Positions 44,288 to 54,910 are shown, counted from the stretch's first letter. The stretch is 64,000 nt of DNA from Armigeres subalbatus (GCF_024139115.2 NC_085140.1:31607806-31671805); one strand, 5' to 3'. Numbers and translations: made by a program. Notes: generated from the letters alone by a model not told the origin.

Positions 44288-45866
44288 AGGTTTACGATTG
44301 AACCACCATTCCTCCGGAAGTTCCTCCGAAAGTTCCTCCGGGAATTCCTCTGGAAGTTCCTCCGGGAATTCCTCCGATTTCCTCCGGGAATTCCTCGGAA
44401 GTTCCTCCAGAAGTTCCTCCGGAAGTTCCCCCGGAAGTTCTTCCGGAAGTTCCTCCTTAAGTTCCTCCGGAAGTTCCTCTGGAAGTTCATCCTGTAGTTC
44501 CTCCGGAAGTTCCTCCGGAAGCTCCTCCGAAAGTTCCCCCGGAAGTTTCCCCGGAAGTTCCTCCGGAAGTTCCTCCCGAAGTTCCTCTGGACGTTCTCCC
44601 GGAAGTTCCTCCGGAAGTTCTCCCGGAAGTTCCTCCGGAAGCTCCTCCGGAAGCTCCTCCGGAAATTCCCCCGGAAGTTCCCCCGGAAGTTCCTCCGTAA
44701 GCTCCTCCGGAAGCTCCTCCGGAAGTGCTCCGGAAGTTCCTCCGGAAGTTCCTCCGGAAGTTTTCTCGAAAGTTCTTTCGGAAGTTCTCTCGAAAGTTCT
44801 TTCGGAAGTTCCTCCGGAAGTTCTTTCGGAATTCCTCCGGGAATTCCTCCGGAAGTTCCTCCGGAATACCTCCGGAAGTTCCTGCGGGAATTCCTCCGGA
44901 AGTTCCTGCGGGAATTCCTCGGAAGTTCCTCCGGAATTCCTCCGGGAATTCCTCCGGAAGTTCCTCCGGGAATTCCTCCGGAAGTTCCTGCGGGAATTCC
45001 TCCGGAAGTTCCTGCGGGAATTCCTCCGGGAATTCCTCCGGAAGTTCCTCCGGAAATTACTCCAGAAGTTCCTTTGGGAATTCCTCTGGAAGTTCCTTCG
45101 GGAATTCCTCCGGAAGTTCCTTCGGGAATTCCTCCGGAAGTTCCTTCTGGAATTTCTCTTGTAGTTCCTTCGGGAATGTCTCCGGAAGTTCCTTTGGAAA
45201 TTCCTCCGGAAGTTCCTTCGGAAATTCCTCCGGAAGTTCCTCCGGGAATTCCTCCGGAAGTTCCTTTGGGAATTCCTCCGGAAGTTCCTTCGGGAATTCC
45301 TCCGGAAGTTCCTTCGGGAATTCCTCCGGGAATTCCTACGGAAGTTCCTCCGGGAATTCCTCCGGAAGTTCCTCCGGGAATTCCTCCGGAAGTTCCTCCG
45401 GGAATTCCTCCGGAAGTTCCTCCGGGAATTCCTCCGGAAGTTCCTTCGGGAATTCCTCCGGAAGTTCCTCCGGAATTCCTCGGAAATTCCTCCCGGAATT
45501 CCTCCGGAAGTTCCTCCGGAATTCCTCCGGAAGTTCCTCCGGGAATTCCTCCGGAAGTTCCTCCGGGAATTCCTCCGGAAGTTCCTCCGAGAATTCTTCC
45601 GGAAGTTCCTCCGAGAATTCCTCCGGAAGTTCCTCTGGGAATTCCTCTGGAAGTTTCTCCGGGAATTCCTCCGGAAGTTCCTCCGGGAATTCCTCCAGAA
45701 GTTCCTCCGGGAATTCCTCCGGAAGTTACTCCGGGAATTCTTCCGGAAGTTACTCCGGGAATTCCTCCGGAAGTTTCTCCGGAAATTCCTCCGGAAGTTC
45801 CTTCGGGAATTCCTCCGGAAGTTCCTTCGGGAATTTCTCAGGAAGTTCCTTCGGGAATTTCTCCTG
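44288..45866. repeat. Large 24-bp minisatellite (GGAATTCCTCC-GGAAGTTCCTCC)
   Basis: About 65 copies of a 24-bp unit in two halves. GAATTC and TCCGGA inside each unit are palindromic. The left third (44400-44760) is nearly pure GGAAGTTCCTCC halves (12-bp period) and the right two thirds alternate both halves. Open frames of up to 550 codons (minus, Arg-Asn-Phe repeats, then Glu-Leu-Pro) and 380 codons (plus, Ser-Gly-Asn repeats) are side effects of a stop-free unit. Confidence 0.95.
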
Positions 45867-45969
45867 AACCCTAGCAGCACACATATTCCACATAGGTTAC
45901 TGCAACTCATATGGGACCAGATTTAGTCACAATCAAGTTGCTGCAACCAGTTTTGTCTGACTTGTGCTG

Positions 45970-46205
45970 CTCGGGAAGTTCCTTCGGGAACTCCTCCGGA
46001 AGTTCCTTCGGGAATGTCTCCGGAAGTTCCTTCGGGAATTCCTCCGGAAGTTCCTTCGGGAATTCCTCCGGAAGTTCCTTCGGGAATTCCTCCGGAAGTT
46101 CCTTCGGGAATTCCTCCGGAATTGCCTTCGGGAATTCCTCCGGAAGTTTTTTCGGGAATTCCACCGGAAGTTCCTTCGAGAATTCCTCCAGAAGTTCCTC
46201 TGGCG
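45970..46205. repeat. Second block of the same 24-bp minisatellite
   Basis: About ten units, mainly with TTCCTTCGGGAA variants, separated from the main block by 100 bp of unique sequence (45867-45969). TTCCTTCGGGAA variants also dominate the right end of the main block, so the two were probably continuous. Confidence 0.93.
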
Positions 46206-46859
46206 TGTGTAAGTAATGAATTGCCCTTAAATTCATTGTAACTAAACGCTTTTTGTAGCGAAATTATTTTTTGACAAGTGAGTGAAACGATGCGATTTAG
46301 CATGAAAAGCTCCAATTAGCGCAGGAAGGCTGATCGAGATTTGTGAATGATTTTTATCAATACTGATCAGAGCAACATATTCATACTCAAACAGATGCAA
46401 TGTCGTTGTTCATACACAAATCGTTGCATTCTCTGTCCTCTTTCGTCTCAAATTGGCGCTCTATGAAGTCACTATAAGTTTAGATGTGGAAATCAAGTTG
46501 AAAACTTTGTCAGGCCTTTGTTTTATTGATTTTCTATTGGGTCGATGAATTGAGAAATACTTATAATTTTAAGGACCAGTTTATTCTATACCGCTGAGCT
46601 GGTATCAAACACAGAGGTGGATAAAAGTTCTGTTTTTCCCTGCGTTGCTCGTTATCTTCTGTGGCGCGTACAGTTACGTGCTTTCGGACACTAGTTGGAG
46701 GCAACCTGTTAGAATCAACTGCTTCAACTGCAATCAATTTGCTTCGGTATAAGATTCAAGATTAAGACTTGGGAGACGGGAAGAATCAGTTTCATGGAGT
46801 AAATCCTTGGAAATTTTATCGATCTATCAATATTTGTTATATTGGAAGCAAACCGATTA
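46206..46859. other. Spacer, nothing recognised
   Basis: No repeat ends or coding block that I can support. Confidence 0.45.
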
Positions 46860-47340
46860 TGGGCCACTGTGCGCCACAGTCGAGAACAAAAGTTGAACCC
46901 CCGTATAAAAACCGCAGCATCTTCTTGGTGAAGACATTGCTGTTGTTGTTGCTGCTGTTTCAGTAACCGTCATCTCATTGCCAAGCATACCGGGCCGAGT
47001 TGAACAAAAAAAAAGATCGAGAAGACTTAGAAAATTTGACCTGCACTGACTTTTTAATGCCGGGCGGCGGCGTCGTGGTTGGAAAGTTAAATTTCCTGCA
47101 GCTTCGAGTGGAGACGCCTGGCCGAGCAACAACGCTAGGAAACGTTTCTTTCGTTCGTCCCACATCCGAGAGCGTTTTGCCGTCGCCGTTGCTAATGGTG
47201 CCCACATCGAACTTCTTCGTCGACTTTCATCTATCTTTGGCTGCGCCCCGGCATCATACGGAGAAGTGTGCGATGTATGCCAAGCAGAAGGAACATTTCA
47301 ATAACTTCACGATCCCACGTGGGAGCTAAGTTTAATTAAG
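46860..47340 (+). other. GC-richer single-copy block with TATA-like box
   Basis: GTATAAAAACCGC at 46904, a CTG/TTG-rich run at 46938-46958 and an open frame 47000-47329 (109 codons, starting M-N-K-K-K-D-R-E-D). The protein has no domain I recognise and an overlapping minus-strand ORF of 116 codons competes. Base composition and lack of repeats suggest a host promoter or 5' UTR region rather than transposon. Confidence 0.3.
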
Positions 47341-48428
47341 TTATTTTAACACTTTGTGTTTTTGTTAGTCATATCTGTATGGAGGGTAAAATGCCTTATC
47401 GGGTACCCCCTGCTGGTAGTCGACCTACTGGTAGACATTTTAGGACGATTGTTTTTATAGATAAGAAAAGCATGTTGTCATTTATCATTAATTCCAATGG
47501 ATAGTCCATCATATGAATGTAATTTCAAATGCAGAGCAGTTTGAGAGTTTTGATCTCGTCATTCGAGGCTAGAAGCAAGAATAGATCTCTTCGGAGGGCC
47601 ACTATTGGCCTATTTGAAGTTTCCCCCCTCCCGGTTGGTTGATTCGTTGGGTGGGGCAACAGAGATCTAAGAGGGACGATAGTTGTGATAAGTGCTTCTT
47701 TACTGCTAACTGCTCTCTTTCGAGACATTTTATGAAGTGGTAAAGTAAAGGAGTGAAATTTACTCCAGCACGATTGCCATTTCGATGGTGGTGCTATGAA
47801 GTGGGACGCTAGTGTGGAGTTTGGTCCCAAAAGTCATCTGTATGTACAGCATTTGAATAGGGAGCAATGTTTGCTCACATGTGACGGGGCTAATTTTGTG
47901 CTGTACGCTTTAAATTGGCGGTCTCAGGAGTGAAATTTAGTTGGAAGTTTACCTGAGTGTTTGGTAATTAATGTTATGATTTCTGAGGAATTTCAATTTG
48001 AAATACTAAATAATTTATGTGGAAATTTCCATCAATGAATCAAGTAACAACTCTTTGAAATTTTTTAAAAAGATTAACAGGCACTCAGAAGATTGTCAAA
48101 TTCTTAGTCGGTTTAACTGTTGCAATAGAATTTTAAGTTACAAAAACTGATATGAAACTACTTAACTTAAACTAAGCTCATTTAACAATAATCCAAGTTT
48201 CGCAGTTATGCCCATGTCCCAGATTCATGCGGGAAATCACGAAACCAAATCCATTTCCATTCCAACGGCCTGCACCTTTTGCTGGCTGCTTTGCGACGAC
48301 ATGCTCCAGATAGAACAGCTGTAAGCTCCAACACATAATGAAACGAAACGAGACATCCGGGGGACATTCCATGAACGAATAAAAATGAAAACAATCTCGC
48401 AAAACCATAAATTTGTTTCTTCTGTGAG
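47341..48428. other. Spacer, nothing firmly recognised
   Basis: A 101-codon minus-strand ORF at 47525-47830 has no domain. Otherwise non-coding. Confidence 0.45.
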
Positions 48429-48523
48429 CCCTGTTCGTTCCTGGGCTCGGTCTGGGCCGTCATCGTCAACGACACCATCCGAGTCATAGAGCCCCACGAC
48501 TTGTTCGAGCTGTGTTCCCAAAG
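48429..48523 (+). CDS. Candidate internal exon of an unidentified host gene
   Basis: The 95-bp open block lies between a pyrimidine-tract acceptor (ATTTGTTTCTTCTGTGAG) and donor AAAG/GTGGGT. The frame gives 31 residues and two bases: P-C-S-F-L-G-S-V-W-A-V-I-V-N-D-T-I-R-V-I, then E-P-H-D-L-F-E-L-C-S-Q. The composition is protein-like (hydrophobic start, two Cys, C-ending codons). The preceding codon frame has a stop just upstream, as expected inside an intron. I do not recognise the family. A competing minus-strand frame lacks good splice sites. Confidence 0.4.
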
Positions 48524-48899
48524 GTGGGTAGGTATCCATTCTCTATATCGCTCCTATTGTGTGACGCCGAAAATGGGCTTTTTGGGGCTATAATAATTCA
48601 AAGCTACATTCCTCAACCGCTGAGAAGCTCCCCCTGGCTTGATGCGTGTTTTGGTAACATGTTGAAGGAAAAATACCAACTGCGAAATGGAGAAGAACTT
48701 CGACGCGCCGCCGAAGGGGTTGCCGTGGAAAAATATTACGATTGTTTCGAATGATCTATTCCGTGCCATAAACATTCACCGCGCTACCGCCCCGCAGGGT
48801 CCTCCCGTGTCAGGGCGACTTCTTGCCGCCCTGGCTGCTGGTGCGCGTTTTCTTCATTTCCGAGTGGAGTAAATTTTCCGCCGTAACGATGATGATGAG
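48524..48899. other. GC-richer sequence between exon candidates
   Basis: Open frames on both strands (48512-48754 plus, 48554-48775 minus) overlap and carry no domain. It may be UTR or promoter of the candidate exon that follows. Confidence 0.35.
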
Positions 48900-48980
48900 A
48901 TGGAAGAATCGACAACGGGAAGTACTATGTCGTTTGTCGTCGACTCGACCTCGAGCAACAGTAGAAGTAACGGATGGCGG
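48900..48980 (+). CDS. Candidate first coding exon (low confidence)
   Basis: ATG at 48900 has purines at -3 and +4 and an in-frame TAA 30 bases upstream. It opens 27 codons (M-E-E-S-T-T-G-S-T-M-S-F-V-V-D and on, Ser-rich) ending in phase 0 at a strong donor, CGG/GTGAGT (48981). A Ser/Asn-rich N terminus is plausible for many proteins. With no downstream exon seen, this rests on start context and donor only. Confidence 0.28.
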
Positions 48981-49639
48981 GTGAGTAAAACAGGTGAATT
49001 TGTGTTAGGTTAGATTTGGGCGGTTTATTCTGAAGTAGCGCCCGCCAGCGAGCTTAGCGAATTGAATTGACGACGATGACAACGTCGCCGACGACAATAA
49101 GGAAGGGTGGTTTATTATGATTGTTACTAAACGAAATGTGGGTTAGCTTACATTCGACTGGAGATGGAAGGATTGCCGAGAAGAAGGCGTTCTGAAGAGC
49201 TAACAATCCATCCAATTTTTCGTAACATGCAATTGGGTTTACCCATTGGAACTAAGGAATGATTTTATAAGTGGGATATATGATGACATTTATCAAAAGG
49301 TTTTAAGTGGAATTTGGCTCAATTTTTTGTGTTTATGTATATGCAAAAAATAAAACAATTCAACCACTTCGGTTGAATACGTTTGCTTTGTGAATAATTT
49401 CTCTGAATTAGATATGTAGAGAAATAATTGTATTCCGGTTAACGAATTTCATAAAAGTTTTCGCGTATTCTTTAGAATGTTTCTAATTGATTTTAAACAA
49501 GCTCTACTTTTCTTCGTTTTTAAAATTTCATTCCTTAAGTCAGCTTTGTTTTACCAGTCTCACTAATAGTGTTGTTTAGAACACTATTCAAGCCGTTCAG
49601 AGGATTTCCAATCCAGATCGTTTGGCAAAACAAAAGATG
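48981..49639. other. Spacer up to the Jockey-type element
   Basis: AT-rich, no features. The 3' end and A-tail of the minus-strand non-LTR element should fall at about 49500-49640 but no clean poly-T was seen. Confidence 0.45.
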
Positions 49640-51018
49640 AGTTATCTAATTAATTTTAATCTTGACCTCCCGTGTGTGTTTTTATTTTCTTTGTAGTAAT
49701 TATTCATCACCGACAATGCTATAAGCCAACGAATCTCAACGTTTTTGACCTCGGATGTTCTTGTCCTGGGAGGGGTGTTGAGGATCATCCTCAGGAATTT
49801 GTTTTGGACCCGTTGAAGTCTGAGATAGTGGGTTTTAGCGCAGCTCTCCCAGACCGGCATGCCATATTCGATCACAGGGAGGATGATTTGCTTGTAGACA
49901 GCATGCTTATTTTTCAGGGACAATGACGACCGGCGGTTGATCAAAGGGTACAGTAGTTTCAACAAGACGTTACACTTTGTCACCGTTTTGTCAACCTGTT
50001 GCCTGAAAATAAGCTTTCTGTCGAGGGTCAAGCCAAGGTAGTCGGCCTCATTGGCCCATTCCACAATCGTGCCATTGAGGATGATTTTACAGTCCCCAGG
50101 CGGAACAAGTTTAGGGGATTTAGAGTGGGGGAAAATGATGACCTGGGTCTTCGCCGCGTTTATACAGATCTTCCAGCTGGTGAAGTACTCTGTCAGGGCA
50201 TCCAGGCCTCGTTGGAGTTTTACCACTAGTGCTTTGATCACTCTACCGTTGTAGACGATTGAGGTGTCATCTGCGAATAGAGACAGAATGCCGCCTTCTG
50301 GAGGTTCTGGCATGTCGGAGGTGAAGAGATTGAAAAGCAGGGGCCCGAGGATATTGCCCTGAGGGACGCCTGCGACGATGTTTTGCGCATTAGAACTCGT
50401 TCCGCTGATTGAGACCCGGAATGTCCTTGCCGACAGGTAATTGTTGATGATTTTCACCAGGTAGCTGGGAAGATTGTAGCGTTGTAGTTTGTACACCAGG
50501 CCATCATGCCATACATTGTCAAATGCCTTCTCGACATCGAGTAAGGCCATGGCGGATGTTTTCGAGACAAACTTGTTCCGTCTGAGGACGTTGGTAACTC
50601 GGGTCAGTTGGTGTACAGTTGACCGACCGCGTCGGAAACCAAACTGTTCCTCGAGCAAGATGTTGAGATTTTCGGCAGACTCAAGTAACCAATGATGAAT
50701 AGCTTTTTCGAACAGCTTGGATAACCCTGAGAGAAGGCTGATGGGTCGATAACTTTTGGGGGAGGAAGGATCCTTCCCAGGCTTCCGGATGGGGATGACT
50801 TTCGCTGACTTCTAGGACGATGGGAAGTAGCTGAGCCGGAGACACTGATTAAAGATCAACGAGAGGAGCTCAAAGAACGGAGCACTCATGTGTTTGAGCT
50901 CGAGATTCAGGATGCTGTCGAAGCCTGGGGCCTTTATGTCAGCTGAGATTTCCAACTCCTCCGACAAATCGTTGGGAATCAAATGGATGTTGTTAGCATG
51001 CTCGTTGACGGAATCCTA
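49640..51018 (-). pseudogene. Jockey-type non-LTR retrotransposon reverse transcriptase, 5'-truncated
   Basis: The ORF 49642-50658 (338 codons) carries the RT signatures Q-F-G-F-R-R-G-R-S-T (motif 2a), L-L-D-V-E-K-A-F-D (block A), G-V-P-Q-G-N-I-L-G-P (block B) and F-A-D-D-T (catalytic YXDD-type block C), then the thumb and C-terminal region. The same frame extends to about 51018 with K-S-Y-R-P-I-S-L-L-S and K-A-P-G-F-D-like motifs, broken by one TAG (50812-50814) where Trp is usual. Endonuclease and ORF1 are missing, so this is a dead-on-arrival copy. Few disabling changes suggest it is fairly young. Confidence 0.92.
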
Positions 51019-51157
51019 ATCAAAATGGTTCGCGCGCGTATTAAATAAAGTAAGCTCGTTAGCCCCGCCTCTTTGTGATCTGATATGGGTTGTAAATATG
51101 ATGTGCACTCATAAGGATTAACGAAGGGGCGGAGTAAATGGGATTAATTTATTATGG

Positions 51158-51559
51158 AACGTACACACGGTCAAGCAGTTTGACCAACATTGACTCCACC
51201 TTTCGTTTATTCCAACATCAATCAAGTTTTACCAACAACGGCACGAACAATCAGTTCATTCGACCAACAATATCACACACGAACGACCGAAGCGCCAACT
51301 TGAGCACCAACCATCAAAAAATATATGGGGGTTTGTGCAACTTCACTACAAATGCTCAAACATGTTCGGCGAACCTTGACTCCACCCCCGACAACTCAAT
51401 CAAACCAAAATCAAACGGTTTCAATTTTTTCCAACTGAGCCGCCAACTGTCAAATGGTTGGTCGAACAATTTCACACACGTTCAAACAAAGCAGAAACCG
51501 AAGCGTTTTCTTAGGGGCGGAGTCAATGTTCGTCAAACTGCTTGACTGGTGTGTACGTT
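51158..51559. mobile_element. 402-bp MITE with about 45-bp terminal inverted repeats
   Basis: AACGTACACAC.GGTCAAGCAG, then TTTGACCAACATTGACTCCA, at the left is mirrored by TGGAGTC-type GGAGTCAATGTTCGTCAAAC, then TGCTTGACTGGTGTGTACGTT, at the right. The interior is rich in CAAC/CAAA words and stays open for 135 codons by chance. A GGGGCGGAGTAAATG phrase just outside (51126-51140) resembles GGGGCGGAGTCAATG inside the right terminus, which hints at an adjacent older relative. Confidence 0.88.
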
Positions 51560-53206
51560 GCATTAGATACAAGAGTGCTGCTTTTGAACGCGAGCTGCGA
51601 GTGCGAGCCATTTTGATCGGCATTCTACAGAGAGCGGTCTCGAAGCATGGGAGACTGAAAATTCGAATCACCCTGTGAAATTTTCTCACAAGATGCTGAA
51701 TTTGGTTATAAGCTGTTAATGATTCAAAATACGTTTTGCTGAAAAGAGTTACAAAATGAATTTGACCCAAGACGAAATTTTCTTTACAGTACAAATCATA
51801 ATTGTTTGGCATCTGTCGGTCTAAGCGACGGTCGCCGTTGGGTGGATGCTGTATAAAATTTTCTCTATTGTAGCGTCTTTATCGATTCAGATGTCGTCAG
51901 CAGAAAGTGAACTTTTTGGCAAGATTCTTTGGTTTTGTTTCTGTTAGTATTTAATTTTGTTCCTGTTATTCATTGGAAATGAAATCGATTTTCTCTGGTC
52001 CGGCTTTTTATACATCAGAAGGTTGATCCGGGATGAATTTTCTTCAAAGTGCAAAACTTAATTGTTTGGCGACAGCAGAAAGTTGCCCTTCGGTAGAAGA
52101 ATCACAAGCGCGCGTCGAAGGGAGATGAGGCAATAATTTTGATCGAATGGATGAAATCACTAACAGCAATCAAGCTACCACGGCGATGATGTCACCGAAA
52201 CAGACCATTTCTGCAAATCAACCCTTTCTGTCCAGAAAATGCTGGTCCTGAGAAGATTCAATTTTCTTTCCCCAATGTGCTTTTCTATACAGTTTAAAAT
52301 TCTAAAATTTACACGCCATGGAAATATTTAATCGCATGTTTTTTTGTGTTTCATAGCCTTTAATTTTAAGTACAACTTTTTCTTGTATGCAATATTGAAT
52401 ACAAGCTCCATAGTAACAACGACCTGTGATTTTAAAAAGCAATGGAATGATGAGTCAAATCGAGCGGAGCCTTTTTGCTACATTATATATGCTGTAACAT
52501 TTTTATACTGTGTAATAACTAATTGCAACCAAACTTTTGACTTTTCGGTAAGACGCCACCATTTAGAATAAATTTTCAGCATCGCCACTGCATCACGCGG
52601 GATCGCAACAGGCGACATTTTTGTAATCAACTCTTTCGTCACATAAAATGCTGGATCGTTGAGGTTGAATAATGACGACGCCGACGACCACCATCAATGC
52701 GATGGTTTTCCGTTGAAAATGTTACCAGTGCCATCGTGCTGCTGTTTCCGCTCCGCTGCGACCGCTCTGCATGAAATCTTGTTCGAAATGAGGATTAGAT
52801 TCAAACCCGCAAGTTTCTCGATTTTGGTGTTCTTTTAATATTTTAAATTGTTTAATTATTGTAAATCAGTGATGTGTACCCCAATATAGGACAGGCAGAC
52901 GTAGTCCTACGTCAAAAATATTAGCTTAAGAAAACTGTTGTATACCAAAAGTTAATTTGATTTGTCTTGTTCTAAATTTTACACTCCGCAATGTATACTT
53001 CATACATTGTAACCAACTGCGCCGCGTAGGCATATTCGTTTCGTCGGATGGCAGTTCATCGTTCGCGTTGTGAACTGCTGTCTAAGCATGTTTGCATTTT
53101 TTATTTTTGTTAGACACAACGTAGGGTATGTTAAGAACAAAGCAAATAAATCATTCTAGTTTATACCGTCTCCGCGACTGGTTGTTAAGTAAAAAGATCC
53201 GAAAGC
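51560..53206. other. Sequence between MITE and small ORF; possible promoter/5' UTR at its right end
   Basis: 51560-52900 shows no gene. From about 53000 the sequence is less AT-rich. CAGTTCATCGTTCG at 53050 resembles an arthropod initiator, and AAATAAA occurs at 53144. If 52860-53180 were an LTR, the phrase TGGTTGTTAAG at 53180 would be in primer-site position, but it matches no tRNA I can name. Confidence 0.35.
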
Positions 53207-53443
53207 ATGGGCGGAAAGGACTCAAAGGAAAAACGAGAGGAAATAATCATCAAACAGCAGCAGCAACAATCACCCCGTTCTTGCGGATCTGATCACGAGG
53301 GCATTGGGCCAGTGCATTTGTTGGCCGGTTGCGCCATAATAATATTGCTGGCTTTGGCTGCTCGATTCCTGTGGCGATTGGTAACGCGAGAGATGGAGAT
53401 ACAGCAGCTAAAACGTTCTCAGAGTATTGCAACTATCGTCTAG
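53207..53443 (+). CDS. Small single-pass membrane protein, possible N-myristoylation
   Basis: A 78-codon ORF with an ATG start. The N terminus M-G-G-K-D-S-K fits the N-myristoylation pattern (Gly2, Ser6). A charged stretch and five glutamines (residues 18-22) follow, then one hydrophobic helix (about 36-56, L-L-A-G-C-A-I-I-I-L-L-A-L-A-A-R-F-L-W) and a basic tail ending S-I-A-T-I-V. No homologue recognised. The layout resembles short leader ORFs of some insect LTR retrotransposons, but that is unverified memory; a small host gene is the alternative. A competing 60-codon antisense ORF is weaker. A SINE has inserted 168 bp downstream. Confidence 0.55.
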   Translation: MGGKDSKEKREEIIIKQQQQQSPRSCGSDHEGIGPVHLLAGCAIIILLALAARFLWRLVTREMEIQQLKRSQSIATIV

Positions 53444-53599
53444 TTTTCTGCGAAACAAAATCCTGGAACACAACAAAAACACTTTGAAAAAATATAAACA
53501 AATCAGCTTATGATAAGTTAAAATCTTTTACAGAAAAATACTCATTTGTTTGCAACTCTAATGATTTTTTTTTTCTGTAAATTGAACAAAAAGTTTCAC

Positions 53600-53610
53600 C
53601 AAAGTTCCTT
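53600..53610. repeat. Target-site duplication, left copy
   Basis: CAAAGTTCCTT, identical to 54052-54062, flanks the SINE. Confidence 0.9.
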
Positions 53611-54051
53611 TTTTTTTACTCGTATATTTATTTGGTAAGCACTCTGTGTTCTTAACCGCTACTGTGCCGTGATCTACTGTGGTATTCTGCTGCACAGAAT
53701 CCACACAGAATCTATTTTTAGATATCCCTAATTCGTTATTGTATTGTTGTCGTTTGCCAGTTCATCGCATCGTGAGTCCATTGTGTCCATTTGTCCGTAT
53801 GGTGTATCCAATGATCGTTGCTTTATCCGGTTGCCATTTATCGAGGATCGTTGAAGAAATGCCTCCGAGAAGAACAGTTTTGTCAGTCGTCATTAGGCAG
53901 AAGTGTCGGTGAGGCGCGTCTCCCAAAACGCCACCGTACGAAACTGCGCTTCCGGCGACTGACAAGGGTTTTTGTGGAGGGGCTGGGAATCGAACCCATG
54001 ACCATTCGCTTATAAGGCGAACGTGTAGCCAACTACGCTACGGGACCCCCT
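53611..54051 (-). mobile_element. tRNA-derived SINE, 441 bp, with perfect 11-bp target duplication
   Basis: Minus orientation. The head (54051 downward) folds like a tRNA: GGGGGTCCCGTAGCGTAGTTG, an anticodon arm TTCGC-CTTATAA-GCGAA (anticodon UAU, Ile-type) and a perfect B box GGTTCGATTCC (53987-53997). A 330-bp body unrelated to the Feilai-like copies ends ATAAATATACGAGT and a poly-A tail (plus-strand T9 at 53609-53617). CAAAGTTCCTT flanks both sides. Clean tail and target duplication imply recent retroposition. Short ORFs across it are shadows. Confidence 0.88.
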
Positions 54052-54062
54052 CAAAGTTCCTT
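54052..54062. repeat. Target-site duplication, right copy
   Basis: CAAAGTTCCTT, the match of 53600-53610. Confidence 0.9.
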
Positions 54063-54480
54063 CTGGTATAAGAAATAATGATGCGACTTAAATGAGACTT
54101 AAAAACTTGAAAAGTTATAACAGTTGTATTTGATTTTTTAGTCATATTTAATTTAATTGCAACCTGACAATGGGCAAATTGTGGCAGTCAATTTCATACG
54201 CATAACAAAGTAAAAGTAATGAACTTTCAATTAATGTAATGCGAATGTAAAGAATGTTTCATCAGAAACCATTTCCTACTATGCAAAGCAGAAATCAATC
54301 ACCCATCACAAAGAGTTGATGAACCACCATGCGTCTCCATATGCTTGTATGCTTATACGTCGAAAAACATGTTCAAGCTTGTTCGCATAAAAAGCAATAA
54401 ATCTCCAAAAGTAATGAAGTTACGAACTTGGTGTCTTCGACAAAGTTTTTCAGGAGAACTTAAGCTACTACTCCCACGAA
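54063..54480. other. Spacer, nothing recognised
   Basis: AT-rich with no supported feature. Confidence 0.45.
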
Positions 54481-54910
54481 GACATTGACCTTTCATGAAT
54501 TTTTCATCTCATTTTTAGGAGGATGAATCAAAAGGCTGAATACCTCCAAAGAAGCGCATCGACTTACTGATAAATATCTCGAAGACGCCATTACGCTAAA
54601 CCACATTGATTTAGGGCAAGAATCATGAATATCCTCATCTCTCTCATCGGAACATTTCGGAATCGTGCCGTCTACGGTGATTCTTGTGAATAAACTTTAC
54701 TACGAAACTCTGAGCAACTTGTATAAAAAACATGATGTTTCAGAGCAGACGCTGCCTCCAACATACTCCAGACAGTGAAATTCATAGGGTTCAGGTCTGG
54801 CTGCTCTTAGCTCGAAATGAACCCTGAAAACCCCTTAGTTGGGTTTTCTTCATTTTTTGAGCCGGCGTCTAATCCTGTCGTAAGACTCCTGCATGGTATC
54901 AAAATAACGA
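54480..54910 (-). pseudogene. Degenerate IS630/Tc1-mariner transposase fragment
   Basis: Minus-strand reading at about 54757-54801 gives P-D-L-N-P-M-N-F-T-V-W-S-M-L-E, the block holding the third catalytic residue of the DDE/D triad in this superfamily. The expected acidic residue after P-M is Asn here, so the copy is catalytically dead. Downstream residues (S-K-V-Y-S-Q-E-S-P) and upstream W-V-F-like remnants are frame-broken. Inverted termini were not located. Confidence 0.7.

Noticed and set aside
44258..45910. 550-codon minus-strand ORF and overlapping 300-380 codon plus-strand ORFs
   Set aside because: They arise from a 24-bp repeat without stop codons; several frames on both strands are open at once and encode only low-complexity peptides.
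48237..48539. Minus-strand ORF of 100 codons as the coding strand
   Set aside because: Acidic peptide looks plausible, but no good acceptor or donor bounds it; the plus-strand block has both.
53979..54051. Genuine tRNA-Ile(UAU) gene
   Set aside because: Acceptor stem pairs poorly, and a 330-bp body, poly-A tail and target duplication show it is the head of a SINE.
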